Source: Adiantum capillus-veneris (Eukaryota > Streptophyta > Polypodiopsida > Polypodiales > Pteridaceae). From it: DNA of 64,000 bases. Positions within the stretch are counted from its first letter, which is position 1, and each line of letters opens with the position of its first letter. The position numbers were made by a program, and so were the translations under genes. Shown piece by piece: positions 47,943 to 59,157 of this stretch. The notes beneath the pieces are model-generated. The model did no database searches and was not told the DNA's origin. It saw nothing but the letters and a program-made list of their open reading frames with translations. The stretch covers positions 70,867,410-70,931,409 of the forward strand of contig CM043960.1 in assembly GCA_014529385.2 (NCBI GenBank). The letters are read 5' to 3'.

Positions 47943-48797
47943 ATGCCCCACAGGAAAGCACAAAAGGAGTGGAAGGTGGCTCCATACAAGATCACTGATA
48001 TCTCCTCAAACAAGAAATCTCACATCATGGAACAAGAATTAGAAACAACACCTGCAAACATTTTCATCAGGAAGTTCCAAGCAGCAGATGGAGTGATAGT
48101 GAAGGCCACCATATTTCCAAAGGAACTGTGTACGTTACACCAAAGATCCAAAGTGCTAGAAGGGGCCATATATCTACAATTGGACAGTTTCTTAAGACTA
48201 CCTCCATGGGAAATAGATTTTTGAAGAGCCCATCAACTTATTAGCTCCATTCAGTACAATGGGGAAGCCACTCTCACTGACAAAGATAGAGCTACAGTCA
48301 AGGTCCAAATCATTGCAAAAATAATCAACAAAGCTCTTCACCTGCAGCACACAAAAGATAATGACAATGCATTTTTAAAGCAGAGAGGACACAAATTGAC
48401 CAATCAAGATCTGATCTACTTCGAGACAGAGCTACCACTATGGCTAATATTGCAACACTTCAAAGTGCAAAAGCCACCACGCTACACGGAACCAATTTTG
48501 CACATGGCAGTGGTCATGGCAATGGGGTTCACATAAAGAAGAGTGGTCAGTTGTGACTTTGGCAACTACCTCCTTGACAATATAGTGGAAGTAAACATCA
48601 AAGGAAGACACAAAAGCAAGTCATATATGAATGCTGAACCAATTGTGACCAGAATTTCCTACCAAGCGCTAGGCATGATTGATGAATTACCACCTGATGA
48701 AGCATAGTTGGATCTAATCTACAAATCCAAAAGAGTAGTGAAGGCAGCAGCAGGACCATCTACAAGACCGCACCTAAAATGCAAAAGATATGTTTAA
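47943..48797 (+). pseudogene. Accessory ORF of element B relative
   Basis: A single frame of 285 codons starts at 47943 (MPHRKAQKEWKVAPYKITDI) and ends ..KCKRYV, interrupted by three in-frame stops (near 48222, 48533 and 48706) and no frameshift. It aligns with the start of element B's accessory ORF: NIFIRKF / TVFIGRF, AHQLISSIQYNGEA / AYELLSTIKEDGTA, KPPRYTEP / RPPRYTTP, VTRISYQALGMIDELP / LTRIVYHAIGMADNL. The acidic tail of element B's version is missing. Function is unknown. It shows that the post-integrase ORF is inherited within the lineage. Confidence 0.8.
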
Positions 48798-49560
48798 GTA
48801 TGTCACGCTGTCATGCTGTGACAAGTACATAGTGGAAACAAATGCTACAAGATCTATCTTGCAACTTTTTAGATACATAAGTATATTTCCTACAATGTAT
48901 ATATGCATATCTAAGTATAATAATAATCTTCCTATCTCTTCCTATTATTTATCTCAAAGATAACATATTCTTACTTTATTGCCAAAAAGTACTATGGGAA
49001 AATCGTCAATAGCTCTACCTCTTTAACTTGGGGCAAAAAGCATTGATTCTTTCTTTCTACTATCTCATTATTATCTCACACCCTAGCTAGATCCTATATC
49101 TAGGGTAACATTTAATATATATATATATATATTCTATGTATTTTTTATATTTTTCTTATATTTCTTTTTAATAGCTACTAGGAAGGAATCAAATCCTAGT
49201 GGGATACTAGCTTGCATGATTCTCAAAGATACACTTATTTTAATGCATTATTGCAAGCATGATTACAGAACTTCGTCAAGGAGAAATGTCATGCTTTCAT
49301 ATTGCATGAGGTGTCCATTGGAATCAAATGAAAGTCTATGCTAAGGGGACCACAAGAAGACTTTTGCTGCCAAAAATGTACCCTATTTTGATAATTTTTT
49401 TACACAAGGTTCCAATCCGAATTGTAGCTAACGAGCTAAATTTTTTGCTCCTATTTTATATTCTTTATTTGGAGCCACGGTTGAGGTGCTATGATCAAAA
49501 TTGTGGAGCCCAATCTGTCCGCATCATGCAGGGATAACCCATTTCAAACTTTTCCAGTTC
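48798..49560. other. A/T-rich DNA, no gene
   Basis: It includes a (TA)n run at 49111-49131 and T-rich stretches. Nothing coding is recognised; it may contain the upstream part of the LTR that carries the TATA box at 49615. Confidence 0.5.
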
Positions 49561-51046
49561 ATGTTCACACTGGCTCTTCTCTTTCTTGTGTAACCCTTGG
49601 GGGTTCCCTTCACCTATAAAAGGGGACCTCTTCTTCCTTGTAAACTATTCATGAGATGAATTCATGAGGGAGTGAGAGGATTGATGCCTAATTGTACTTA
49701 GCCATTTACATAATCCTAAGCCTACACTTGCTCCTAGAGGAAGACTAGCCATTCTTGTAAGCTATCCTTGGAAGATCAACTCTAATCAAAGAAGGTCTTG
49801 GGCTTGGTACATCAATCAAAGTTGAAGTCTTCCCCCTTCTTATCTCTCCATCATAATGGTCAAGACTAGCCATTCTTGTAAGCTATCCTTGGAAGATCAA
49901 CTCTAATCAAAGAAGGTCTTGAGCTTGGTACATCAATCAAAGTTGAAGTCTTCCCCGTTAACATAAGCCTAAGCCTACACTTGCTCCTAGAGGAAGACTA
50001 GCCATTCTTGTAAGCTATCCTTGGAAGATCAACTCTAATCAAAGAAGGTCTTGAGCTTGGTACATCAATCAAAGTTGAAGTCTTCCCCCTTCTATCTCTC
50101 CATCATAATGGTGAATAATGTCCGAAGAGTTTGTCAAGTAAGATGTGTTTCACTTTGATATTTTGTTGGTTTCTTGTTGTTTTCTTTTTCATCTCTAATC
50201 CAACATATATCTCTAATTGCATCTCTTTCCCTAACCAAATCTATCTCTTTCACTCTTAGAAAGTCATTCTCTCTACAAATTCTAGGTTCTCCTTGCTATA
50301 GGTACATGTCTCCCCACAGTATCCTTATTGCCTCTACGGGCAAGAATAGGGCTTGGGAGGGAAACTTCCCATCTCTTCACTTCTCTCATATCTACATTTC
50401 TCACATACTATCCTAAATGAATAATACACATGATGTGAATTTCTATCGCTTCCGCTCTGTGTAATCTATTACAATTAATGTATGGATTAGCCATAAAATA
50501 CACTTTCAACAACGTATAGTGTTTCTCTTTGGCATAGAAAGGCTCAATGAAGTACTTCTTTCACCGGATCCCATCATACTACCCCATATATATAGACTAT
50601 AACTTTTCTTTTGACATAAGTGTAGTTATCTTGCTATGAACCAAGAGGATTTGTACACACAATTAATCACAATTATAGACAAAACATATATATTATGGTA
50701 AGCACAAAATTACAATTCCAAAGAACAATCCGTAGCTTGTTTGGTTGGCAAAGATTGAACGCCATTAGCTTATCTACTAACCCTTTCATATTACCCATGA
50801 TACGATACACCCATAGCCTTGATGTTTTCATCTTTGTGTTGTTTTGATATTCACTTTTGTGTTCTTTCTTTGTGTTCGTAAGTGCAAGAGAGAAAGAGTG
50901 GTGCTTTTTTTATTTCTCTTCCTTCTAAACCCTAGCCTTCATGGCATCTATGGTATAACTCCTTCATATAGTTTTTGGAGTTCTCTCACAAACTCTCATA
51001 GCCAAAAGCCCGGTGCTCTCCTAGCAAGACCGTAAATTTCACAACA
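49561..51046 (+). mobile_element. Probable 5' LTR of a Ty3/gypsy element
   Basis: A strong TATA box, TATAAAAGGGG, lies at 49615-49625. The segment runs to ..TTTCACAACA at 51046, six bases before a primer-site-like TGGTGAACCCAACGTG. The LTR start is not resolved. The region carries a three-copy tandem repeat at 49743-50088. Confidence 0.6.
49743..50088 (+). repeat. Three ~92-bp repeats in the LTR
   Basis: Units at 49743-49834, 49864-49956 and 49996-50088 share GACTAGCCATTCTTGTAAGC..GAAGTCTTCCCC and are nearly identical, differing mainly at GG/AG in CTTG(G/A)GCTTGG. Spacers between units differ; the third is preceded by a copy of the sequence preceding the first (CCTACACTTGCTCCTAGAGG), pointing to a larger duplication unit. 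Confidence 0.93.
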
Positions 51047-51051
51047 TATTT

Positions 51052-51068
51052 TTGGTGAACCCAACGTG
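51052..51068 (+). other. Primer-binding-site-like sequence
   Basis: TTGGTGAACCCAACGTG sits just after the LTR end and 31 bp before the gag ATG. It resembles the TTGGTGA(C/A)CC..ACGTG primer sites of some plant Ty3 elements. The tRNA was not identified. Confidence 0.6.
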
Positions 51069-51098
51069 AATCTGCCAGGGTGAGAGTTTTGGGTAACC

Positions 51099-51640
51099 AT
51101 GGGTGATCATGTTGAGCAACAGGGTATGCATTTTGACCCAGCAACAACGCAAATGTTTCAAGCATTTGCATGTTATGTTGCAATGTTCATACAACAAGAA
51201 CATGCCACTGAAAGAAGGGATCAGTTCAATGGCAAATATGTAACTAAGTACTTACTTGAGTATGTGAAGGAGATGGAGTTGCATCGCGTGTCAGAAGGTG
51301 AGATGATTCAAAGCTTTGAACTAGTTGTTGCTCCAGAAATTAGGGAACATGTTAGGGGAATTAAAGATGTGCATGGGAGAAACTGGGAAGAGCTCAAAGT
51401 AGCTTTGGGGAGGAATATTTCATGGAGTACTCTGAGAGAGTGACCAAAAGGACATTCTTAGAATGGGTAGTCAAGCCAAAGCAAGGACTATCAATAACGG
51501 AGCTACTTAGGGAATTTGAGTGGCGCTATGCACAACTCACCAAGACACAAAGGGCTACACTAGATGCAGAGAAGACAAATATTTTCTTACAAGCTGCAAG
51601 TAAAGATTTTGTGCTCTCATCTTTGAAAAAAACTATGTAA
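51099..51640 (+). pseudogene. Ty3/gypsy gag, 5' part
   Basis: It starts MGDHVEQQGMHFDPATTQMF and includes DQFNGKYVTKYLLEYVKEME then LHRVSEGEMIQSFELVV, and APEIREHVRGI. After a one-base shift near 51420 it continues MEYSERVTKRTFLEWV, GLSITELLREFEWRY and ILFLQAASKD-like text. This is the capsid of plant Ty3 elements in which a 'K-x-V-T-x-(Y/F)-L-x-x-Y' helix begins the domain. The frame stops at 51640 and no pol follows, so the element is truncated. Confidence 0.75.
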
Positions 51641-54060
51641 CATTTATTGGGTACAGCTTGGATGGTGCACATGTTCACCACTTTGGGAGCTCAATGAGAT
51701 TTTTCCCATAATTGTAAGGCTTAGAGCGGGTCTTGGGACAAACAAATTACGGGTTTGAGTTGTACTTAACAATGCAAGAGAGAAAATTACACATCAATTG
51801 GCATGTTACAGCAGGCCTTTCATGCTACATTCACAATGATTTTTTCACTAATTTCTCTAGTAGTAATTCTTGACAATATCCAAGAGCAAAGTCATATAAC
51901 CCTACATTACTACAAGTTTACAAATAAGGATTCCGAGAATATGAAATGTCCAACTAATTGAAAAAACAGACAAATCCATACATCTCTCTCATAGTACACA
52001 GAAAGGTTCACATGAGAATAAAAAATCCACTTATCAAACAAGTACTACAGGGTACTTGCAAATAAGCACATCTATTTATTCATAAGACGGGTAAAAGAAA
52101 CCGTCTACAAAGGTCCACAAAAAAAGATTATTGCTAACACAATGCAAGTTCATGTGTATAAAATATACTCTAAGTAATGGGCCGATGGATCCAACTCCAC
52201 AATTTTTGGCAACAGAGATGCTGCGTTCAAATCACACTCCACCTCATCTGCATGTCTCTTGTCTCGTTCATGTATCTCTCTCTTAGTCAATGGGCTTGTA
52301 TTTCCAAAACATTACAGAGTTTGGTGGAGAACTCCTTGTTGCTCTCAAATATTGTCATCATACAGCCCATCTGACTTCCCAACAAAGCCAACGCTCCACA
52401 ATCACCTCTATACTGAACGACGTCGTCGTTCTTGTTTGTGTATTGCCCGTGTAATTGCCAAATAAACCGATGCCCATGTCCCTTCCCCCCTGCACAACAA
52501 ACAAAGTTTAGAGGATGCAGAAAAAGTATAGTTAGAGATAGTGGGTATCGAATTGTACCTCACATAGGTGTACCATCCTCATCTCTTGTACAATCATCCT
52601 CCTGTAAGGAACTAAACCAAGCATTAGGAAGAGGATGGGGTCTAGGAGGACCTCTTTATTTTCCATGAGATTATGGAGGTGATTAACATTTTGATGAATA
52701 GATGTATGCCATGTGTGCAAGAATAGTGGGTGTGTAAGAGAGGTGTAAGGATGGTCAAAGGATGCACTTTTTGCCCCAAAAAGGGAGTGGACAACTTTAT
52801 GATTTTCGGCCTTTCATAACTTCTATAGATGATCTCTGATTTGAGTGGAGATTATGGGTCTGGAATCTACATGCCAAGCTCTTTCCATAGGTATGCTACA
52901 TGATATACTTTTGCCCGCTAGATTTTGATTTCATTTGGGGAGAAAATTTGAATTCAAATAAACTAGCTATTTTTCCTGTTTGAGTTCAAAATCCATCCTT
53001 TGATTGCTTTCTTAATACTAAAGGTTTGACTCCCTTAAACTGCCAAATAAAAAGGCCCTCCTAGACTCCATTCTCTTCCTAATGCATCGTCTAATGGTAT
53101 GTCAATGGACTCTGATGCCTAGCTGTGTTCTTTCTCATTGCGAACACCAACAATGTGCACGCAATTCTACTTTCCTTCTTGCATATTGGTGTCTTATAAA
53201 TAACCACGTTTAGGTGGTCTTTCACGCCATCTAGGAGATGTAGCCATATCACGCACCAATTCATAATTATTTGACCGACAGACAACTACGAGCACACCTT
53301 TGTCATCGGCCGTTGCCAATGCAAGTCGAGCAAGTTGTCCAAAATGGCATATTTCCATCTTGTTCCAATCCGGGACATCAAAATCAGATAGCCCGTACAC
53401 AATGGCATTGGATGGTACGAACAAAAAAAAAGCGTTTACTGAGGATTCAATTGTTGAACCGTCATGCAATGTCCGTAGGCATTTCTCCACTATGTGTGGC
53501 TTACACTACTTAACAAAGCATTCTTCAAGTCATTTTCTATCTTATCACAACCAAAATGCACAATTTGTATGTGATCACCATTGTTATCTGCAAAAGAACC
53601 TCAAATAGGTCAAGGAAGATCTAGAAACACGTCTCACTATCATTCATTAGGGCTCGAACATTTATCATTGGATGGGTATGTAACCAATGAAAGGTCCAAG
53701 ACATGCAATATTTTTGTTTCTAGACTCGTGGCAAAGTCAATGACCTCCTTTGTAGACATCCCAATTCTTTTTTTTTAACGGTATGAACATATCAATAAAG
53801 AGTGAATAAACTTTATGCTAATCACTAATTGAACACTTTGATGAAACTTAGAAGATGAAGTAGTTCTGACATCAGAGCTATGGGCACATTGTACCATGAT
53901 TTCTTTCCAACCCTCTTGTCAATGTCTGCTTGCATCCAGCTATAGACAACACACGGTATTTTTTCCATGATTGCCATGTTCCTCTCTCTATAAGTATCTC
54001 TTGCTATTTAACTATAGCAATATTGAAAAGTCCACTTCTTCTTACCCAATTTCCTATTTT
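51641..54060. other. No recognised gene
   Basis: Short frames occur; the longest with mixed composition is 53194-53490 on the minus strand (98 aa, with MEICHFGQLARLALATADDK and GVLVVVCRSNNYELVRDM). It looks protein-like but I cannot name a family, and it may be a decayed gene or transposon piece. The rest, including 51650-53090, shows nothing I can support. Confidence 0.4.
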
Positions 54061-54221
54061 TGACTAAGTTAGATTTATAAGATGGAGAGAGAGTGATTGA
54101 TTCAAAAATAGGGAGAGACATAGAAAAATAGAGAGAGGAGAACACATGGAGAAATATAGGGAGGGAAAGAGGGAAAGGGAAACGGGAAATAGGGAGATAG
54201 ATATGGAGAAAGAGAGACATG

Positions 54222-54315
<94 letters not shown>

Positions 54316-54490
54316 AAATAGATATTGATAGAGATAGATGAGGGGGAAATAAAGAGAGAGAGATATGGAGAAACTAGGGAGATAGATAGAGAAAGAGATA
54401 AAGAGAGATGAGGGGAGAGAACAGAGGGGAAAAAGAAGGAGAGATATAGAGAGAGAGGTATAGAGTGGGGAGAGAGAGAGGTATAAAGTG

Positions 54491-54533
<43 letters not shown>

Positions 54534-54780
54534 AGGGGAAATTATGGAGAGATATAGAGAGAGAAAGATAAATGGCGAATGATGGAGATAGAGATAGAGG
54601 AAGAGAGAAATGAGGGGAACATATATATATATATATGTATATATGTGTGTGTGTGTGTGTATATATGTATATGTATATGTGTGTATATATATATATATAT
54701 GTATATATATGAGAAGAATGGATGTGGAGGGATAAATGAATGGAGACACGAGACAGAGAGTTTGTTGAACCAACCAACTT
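54060..54780. repeat. 720-bp purine-rich compound microsatellite block
   Basis: The plus strand is almost all purine: GA runs at 54252-54308 and 54483-54530, with GGGAGA/GAGATA words throughout. (CA)n lies at 54223-54251 and (TA)n/(GT)n at 54618-54710. The long Ser/Leu and Tyr/Ile frames on the minus strand are repeat artefacts. Confidence 0.95.
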
Positions 54781-55189
54781 GGCAATGAACTAGATGATTA
54801 TACACTCGGGGGTAGAGTTGCCTTTATATAGAAATTTGGGGACCTTAAGTACCTCATCCTCTCAAATTTCCCTACCAGGTATCTTGTCGAATATTTCGAG
54901 TGAAGTGAAATTCTCTCTGTCCGTGTAGTAGAGAGAGAGAGGATGGGTGGACTGGTCCATCCCTACACAAGCTCCAGTCCTCTGTTAGTCATTTGATATT
55001 ATGGTATACTTAGATTTTGTAATTGCATTAATACATGGTTTCTTGTTTCATTTAGATGGGGCATTTAAAGATTCTCTTTTTTCATTCTCCAATTATTTTT
55101 CTTGAGTACGCTTTCATTCATATCACAAGCTCTACGAATGTTACTCTAGATGCAAGTATTTCTTGAAGAAAACCCTGTTGGTCCAGCAC

Positions 55190-55480
55190 TAATCTAGTTT
55201 CATTTCCTCCTCTATTCCCTGTACCACTATCATTCTAAATCTTTCTCTTTATATCTCTCCATATTTTCCCTTTCTCTTCTATCACCGTCTCCCTCTATTT
55301 TCCTTTCTCTCTCTATCACTCCCCCTCTTTGATATCTCAATCTCTCCCTCTCTATTGACCTCTCTCCAATCCTCCCTCTCTCCCTCTTTTTCTCTTTCCC
55401 TATCCATGCATTCCTTTCTCTCTCTCTACCCATCTCAATCTCTTCCCCTCTCTCTCCTTTTCTATCTCTGATGAATCTAT
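55190..55480. repeat. Pyrimidine-rich tract
   Basis: The plus strand is nearly all C/T (TCTCTCCC, TTTCTCTC words) with few purines over almost 300 bp, the mirror bias of the block at 54060-54780. There are no coding features. Confidence 0.85.
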
Positions 55481-55599
55481 ATAGTGGTTCTCCAAGGAGC
55501 CTGGGTCCAAAATTTTCATTGTGCAGTGTGCAACAAGTTGTTTTTTTAACCATGACTCTGAGCTTGTGCAAAATTTTCACATGACACCCAAGAGAGAAA

Positions 55600-57237
55600 A
55601 TGTTCTAAATGATGTGTTTTATCTCTATTTTAAAGGGTTCAACTTGATTCATAACGGTTTGTGAGTTATGACCAAACAATGTTCCTACCGTTTACGTTAC
55701 ATGAAACAAAAAGCGCTTTTTATGTACACATGATTGAATATAAGCTTGGAAACGAAAACCTCATGGCCGATGCTTTAAGTATAAAAAGTATTATAGCAGC
55801 TATCACAATCCTACTATCTCTTTAATTGACCTTATTCGAGAAGGTATGCCTCAAGACCCATATTACACAAAGATTCAATATTTAATGAACTTGATTAATT
55901 GTACAGAGAAGCAAGAAAGGCAAATCAAAGGCTTCCATGTCGAAGACAATGATCTTTACTTCAACAGTCGTCTTTGTATCGCAAATCATGGTGGGATCAA
56001 AATCCAAATACAAGAAGAAGCTCATGAAATACCTATTGCAGGACATCCACGGTACATTAAGACTTGCACTAATGTAAGGAAGAGTTTTCTTTGGCCGGGA
56101 TTAAAGCGTGATGTATTGAACTATGTTACAAGATGTTTAACATGTCAACATATTAAAGTTGAACGAGTTCAATACCCCGGTAAGCTTCAACCTATTACAG
56201 GACTTTCTACATATTTGAGATATGACTCTATGTTTGTGGTGGTTGATATGCTTTAAAAAATGACCCATTTATTTCCAGTTTAGACAATGATTATAGCTAA
56301 GGATATAGCTCAAGTCTTTATGAAAGGTGTCTTCATGTATCATGGTTTATCTCGTCGTAAATTTTTTTATTGTGATGCAAAGCTCACCTCTAATTTTTGG
56401 AAAGCCTTATTCTTAGCTACAAGAACCCAAAAGGCCTTTAGTATTGCTTATCACCCTCAAACTGATGGAAAAACATAAAGAACCAATCAAATCATTGAAG
56501 CCATATTAAGAGCTTATTGTATGCATGAGTAGGGTAAATGGACCATATATTTATATTTGGTTGAATTTGCATGTAATTCCTCATTCCGACGCTCAATTGG
56601 GATGTCTCCAAGCGTTGTATAGACAAGATTTCCTTACTCCATTAAAATGGATAGACTTTCTAATACGAGTTCAAGTATCTAAAGAGATATTGGATGAAAT
56701 GCAACTACAAACGGACCTTATACGACAAGATATTAAGACTGCTTAAGAAAGACAAAAAAGTTACACTGATCCTAAACGATCTACTCGATTCTTTGAAGAA
56801 GGAGATATGGTATTTTTTAGAGTGAAACCCAAATGTAGCTCTTTATCAATAGATAAATGTAAGAAGCTTAGTGCTAGATATTGTGGACCTTTTGTAATCA
56901 CAGAGAGGATCAATGATCGATTTTACAGACTCTTGTTACCACCACACATAAAGGTGTATGATGTTTTTTACGTTAGCTTGCTCAAGAGGTATGTACCTGA
57001 TCCAAATCCCATTCTTGATGATTCTCTATTATCTAAATGTACCGTTGGAACTTTTGAAGTGTATCCTGAAGTAAATCTTCAAAGTAAAGTAAGCTTCTTC
57101 ATAATCGGACCATTATTAAACACCTTGTCAAATGGTCAACCTATCTGGAGGAAGATGCTACTTGGGAACGTGATGATGTAATGAGATTAAATTACCCAGA
57201 ATTCATGTCGAGGTGAGGACACCTCGAATTTTTCAAG
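55600..57237 (+). pseudogene. Chromovirus RNase H end, integrase and chromodomain, broken
   Basis: RNase H ends with EYKLGNENLMADAL (55740). Integrase follows with an H2C2 module (AHEIPIAGH..CLTCQHIK), the core region YDSMFVVVDML and SRRKFFYCDAKLTSNFWKAL, and YHPQTDGKT. Then come MVFFRVKPKCSSLSIDKCKK, LSARYCGPFVITERI, YDVFYVSLLKRYVPDP and, in another frame, a chromodomain end (HLVKWSTYLEEDATWERDDV, MRLNYPEFMS, 57120-57217). At least four stops or shifts are present. It belongs to a different family from the chromovirus at 2.4-5.0 kb. Confidence 0.85.
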
Positions 57238-57247
57238 TGTGGGAAAA

Positions 57248-57400
57248 TGTAAGATCCCCAAAATGTGGGTCTCTTTTAAAAATAAGATGAATAGATTCTA
57301 ATGCGTGTTCCGTAAAATTTTGGTTTAGAATAAAGGGCATGACCGTGAATTCATAATGTCCAAAAGAAGTGTTGAAGCTTGTCTTTGGTATATCCTCCTC
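57248..57400 (+). mobile_element. Start of 3' LTR of second chromovirus, truncated
   Basis: After GTGTGGGAAAA, a weak purine tract, the sequence TGTAAGATCCCC is a plausible LTR start. Plus-strand homology ends where minus-strand RT sequence begins at about 57407. Confidence 0.5.
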
Positions 57401-57406
57401 CTTGAT

Positions 57407-58260
57407 TCAGATTTGGTAATACCCCAAATTAAGGTCAATTTTTGTGAAGATAGAAGCTCCATGTAATCGATTAAGTAAGTCATCAATCCTTGGTATTGCA
57501 TACTTATTCTTGATTGTTATCTGATTCAATCCACAATAATCAATATAAAGAAGTAGAGTACCATCCTTCTTTCTATTAAAGAGAATATGAGTAATCCATA
57601 GAGAAACACTGGGTTGAATGAAGCCTTGTTCAAGAAGTTGAGTAAGTTGCTCTTTTAGCTCTACAGAATCAAGTACCAACATTGTGTATGGTCTACGAGC
57701 AATTGGTTGAGCTCCTGGATCAGTCTCTATTGCATGATCAACTTTGCACTTAGACTATAACTGTGAAACTTCTTTGACAAATACATCATCAAATTTTGTT
57801 AGCAATTTGGGTTCATGTGTATCTGGCTTCTTCTATATAGGGTAAAAATTTACTGTATGTAACTCTTCATAAGTTTGATAAGTCTCACTAGTTTAAGTTT
57901 AGGTTTCCCCCGTTTCCCAGTAACTGTAAGTCTAGATTTTTGGTCATTTATGAAAGTCAATGAACCATTTCTACAATGTAATTGAGTATCAAGCCAATCC
58001 ATTCACATGATTCCATCATAGACTCCTATGGGTAAGACCCTGAAGTGAGAAGTAGTGTGACTATCCAAAACAAAATTCGAATAATTCACTAAAGTAGAAG
58101 ATTTAACCTTCCTACCTATAGCTAATTTCACTGTAAGGTCTGAATTAGGTTGTTCAAATAGAATGAGGTTTCTAATGCATCTAGGAGAGATGAAAGCATG
58201 TGTACTCCCAGAGTCAATCAATAAGATAAAATGGTTACCTTGATTCTAGCAAAGGTATGC
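57407..58260 (-). pseudogene. Chromovirus protease and RT start, inverted
   Basis: The minus strand encodes protease (MIDSGSTHAFISPRCIRNLI, 58003-58221) and, downstream, the RT start ([40 protein letters not shown], then [20 protein letters not shown] and [13 protein letters not shown]). It ends abruptly after YYQI. The pieces match the 5' half of a chromovirus pol and lie head-on against the 3' half at 55600-57237, suggesting an inversion or two insertions. Confidence 0.85.
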
Positions 58261-59157
58261 AGTTCACTTTTTTGATATAAATCAAGAGGAGTGCAATGGG
58301 GTTCTCAAATTTGCTTTGAAGCTTGACGAGTGCGAGGTCCTAAAGAGAAGGAAGCTAGAGAGAGTCACCATTACCCTCATGAACAAAGCTTTGGATCCAT
58401 CAATACAAAAATTGGACCCATGATACTTCAACATGCAGTCGAAAACAATATTCTGACACTAGGATCATTTGAGATATACTCAGTTCAATCTATAATAACA
58501 AAAATATTACATGTATGATTCTTGGTTTTACATTCCTATTTTTAAATACAGGTTGAGAAGGAAGATTTTGAAATCCTCCATTGGGTTTTTAGTTAAACCC
58601 ATATTCCTTCAATCATTAGTGAACAAAGAAAGAGAGGGATGCTTTCAGTGGAAGGATTTGGTGACTATACAGTCGAATGGCACATGGCACCTGTGGAAAA
58701 TCCCTTACCACTCCCAAGAGTTAGTGAGGAGGTGATATTGCATTAGACATGATGGGTCCAAGACAAAGATGAGATGAGCATTGATTAGCATCTACAGTAG
58801 TAGAAAAAATCATGTGAGGTCCAAATTTCGAACCCCCTCTATTGACTATGCACACTATTTGCCTCTCAAGAGAAGCAAGCCACCCCCCAGCTGCTCGACG
58901 AAGCATTCGAGCAACTCTAGCTTGTCTTGCTAGATCGATCCCTGCAGGAGGTACGTTGAGTAAGCTACAAAGCTCTGCGTTTTGATGATGGGTCATGCTC
59001 GCGAATGGTGACCCTGCGCTGCTTTTTACAGATCCTACTAATGGTTGCTGATCCGAAGGGTCTGATGGGGGTTGTGCTCGTCATGCATTGTAAAGGCGGG
59101 CTTCAAGCAGGGGAAACCATTGATTCTTAGTTCTTCCTTCTGAACAGCACGAGGACG
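58261..59157. promoter_or_regulatory. Upstream region of the ARF-GEF gene
   Basis: No gene is recognised in 58261-58720. The interval from the retroelement edge to the ATG at 59158 must contain the gene's promoter and 5' untranslated region. I see no convincing TATA box. A minus-strand frame at 58721-58996 (RVARMLRRAAGGWLASLERQ) is unassigned. Confidence 0.4.

Noticed and set aside
53194-53490. 98-aa minus-strand frame with a protein-like middle
   Set aside because: No family recognised, no neighbour supports it, and surrounding frames are closed; kept only as a note in the region description.
54064-54785. Two 227-237 aa frames on the minus strand, Ser/Leu/Tyr-rich
   Set aside because: Both are read through GA, CA and TA microsatellites in different frames; composition follows the repeat.
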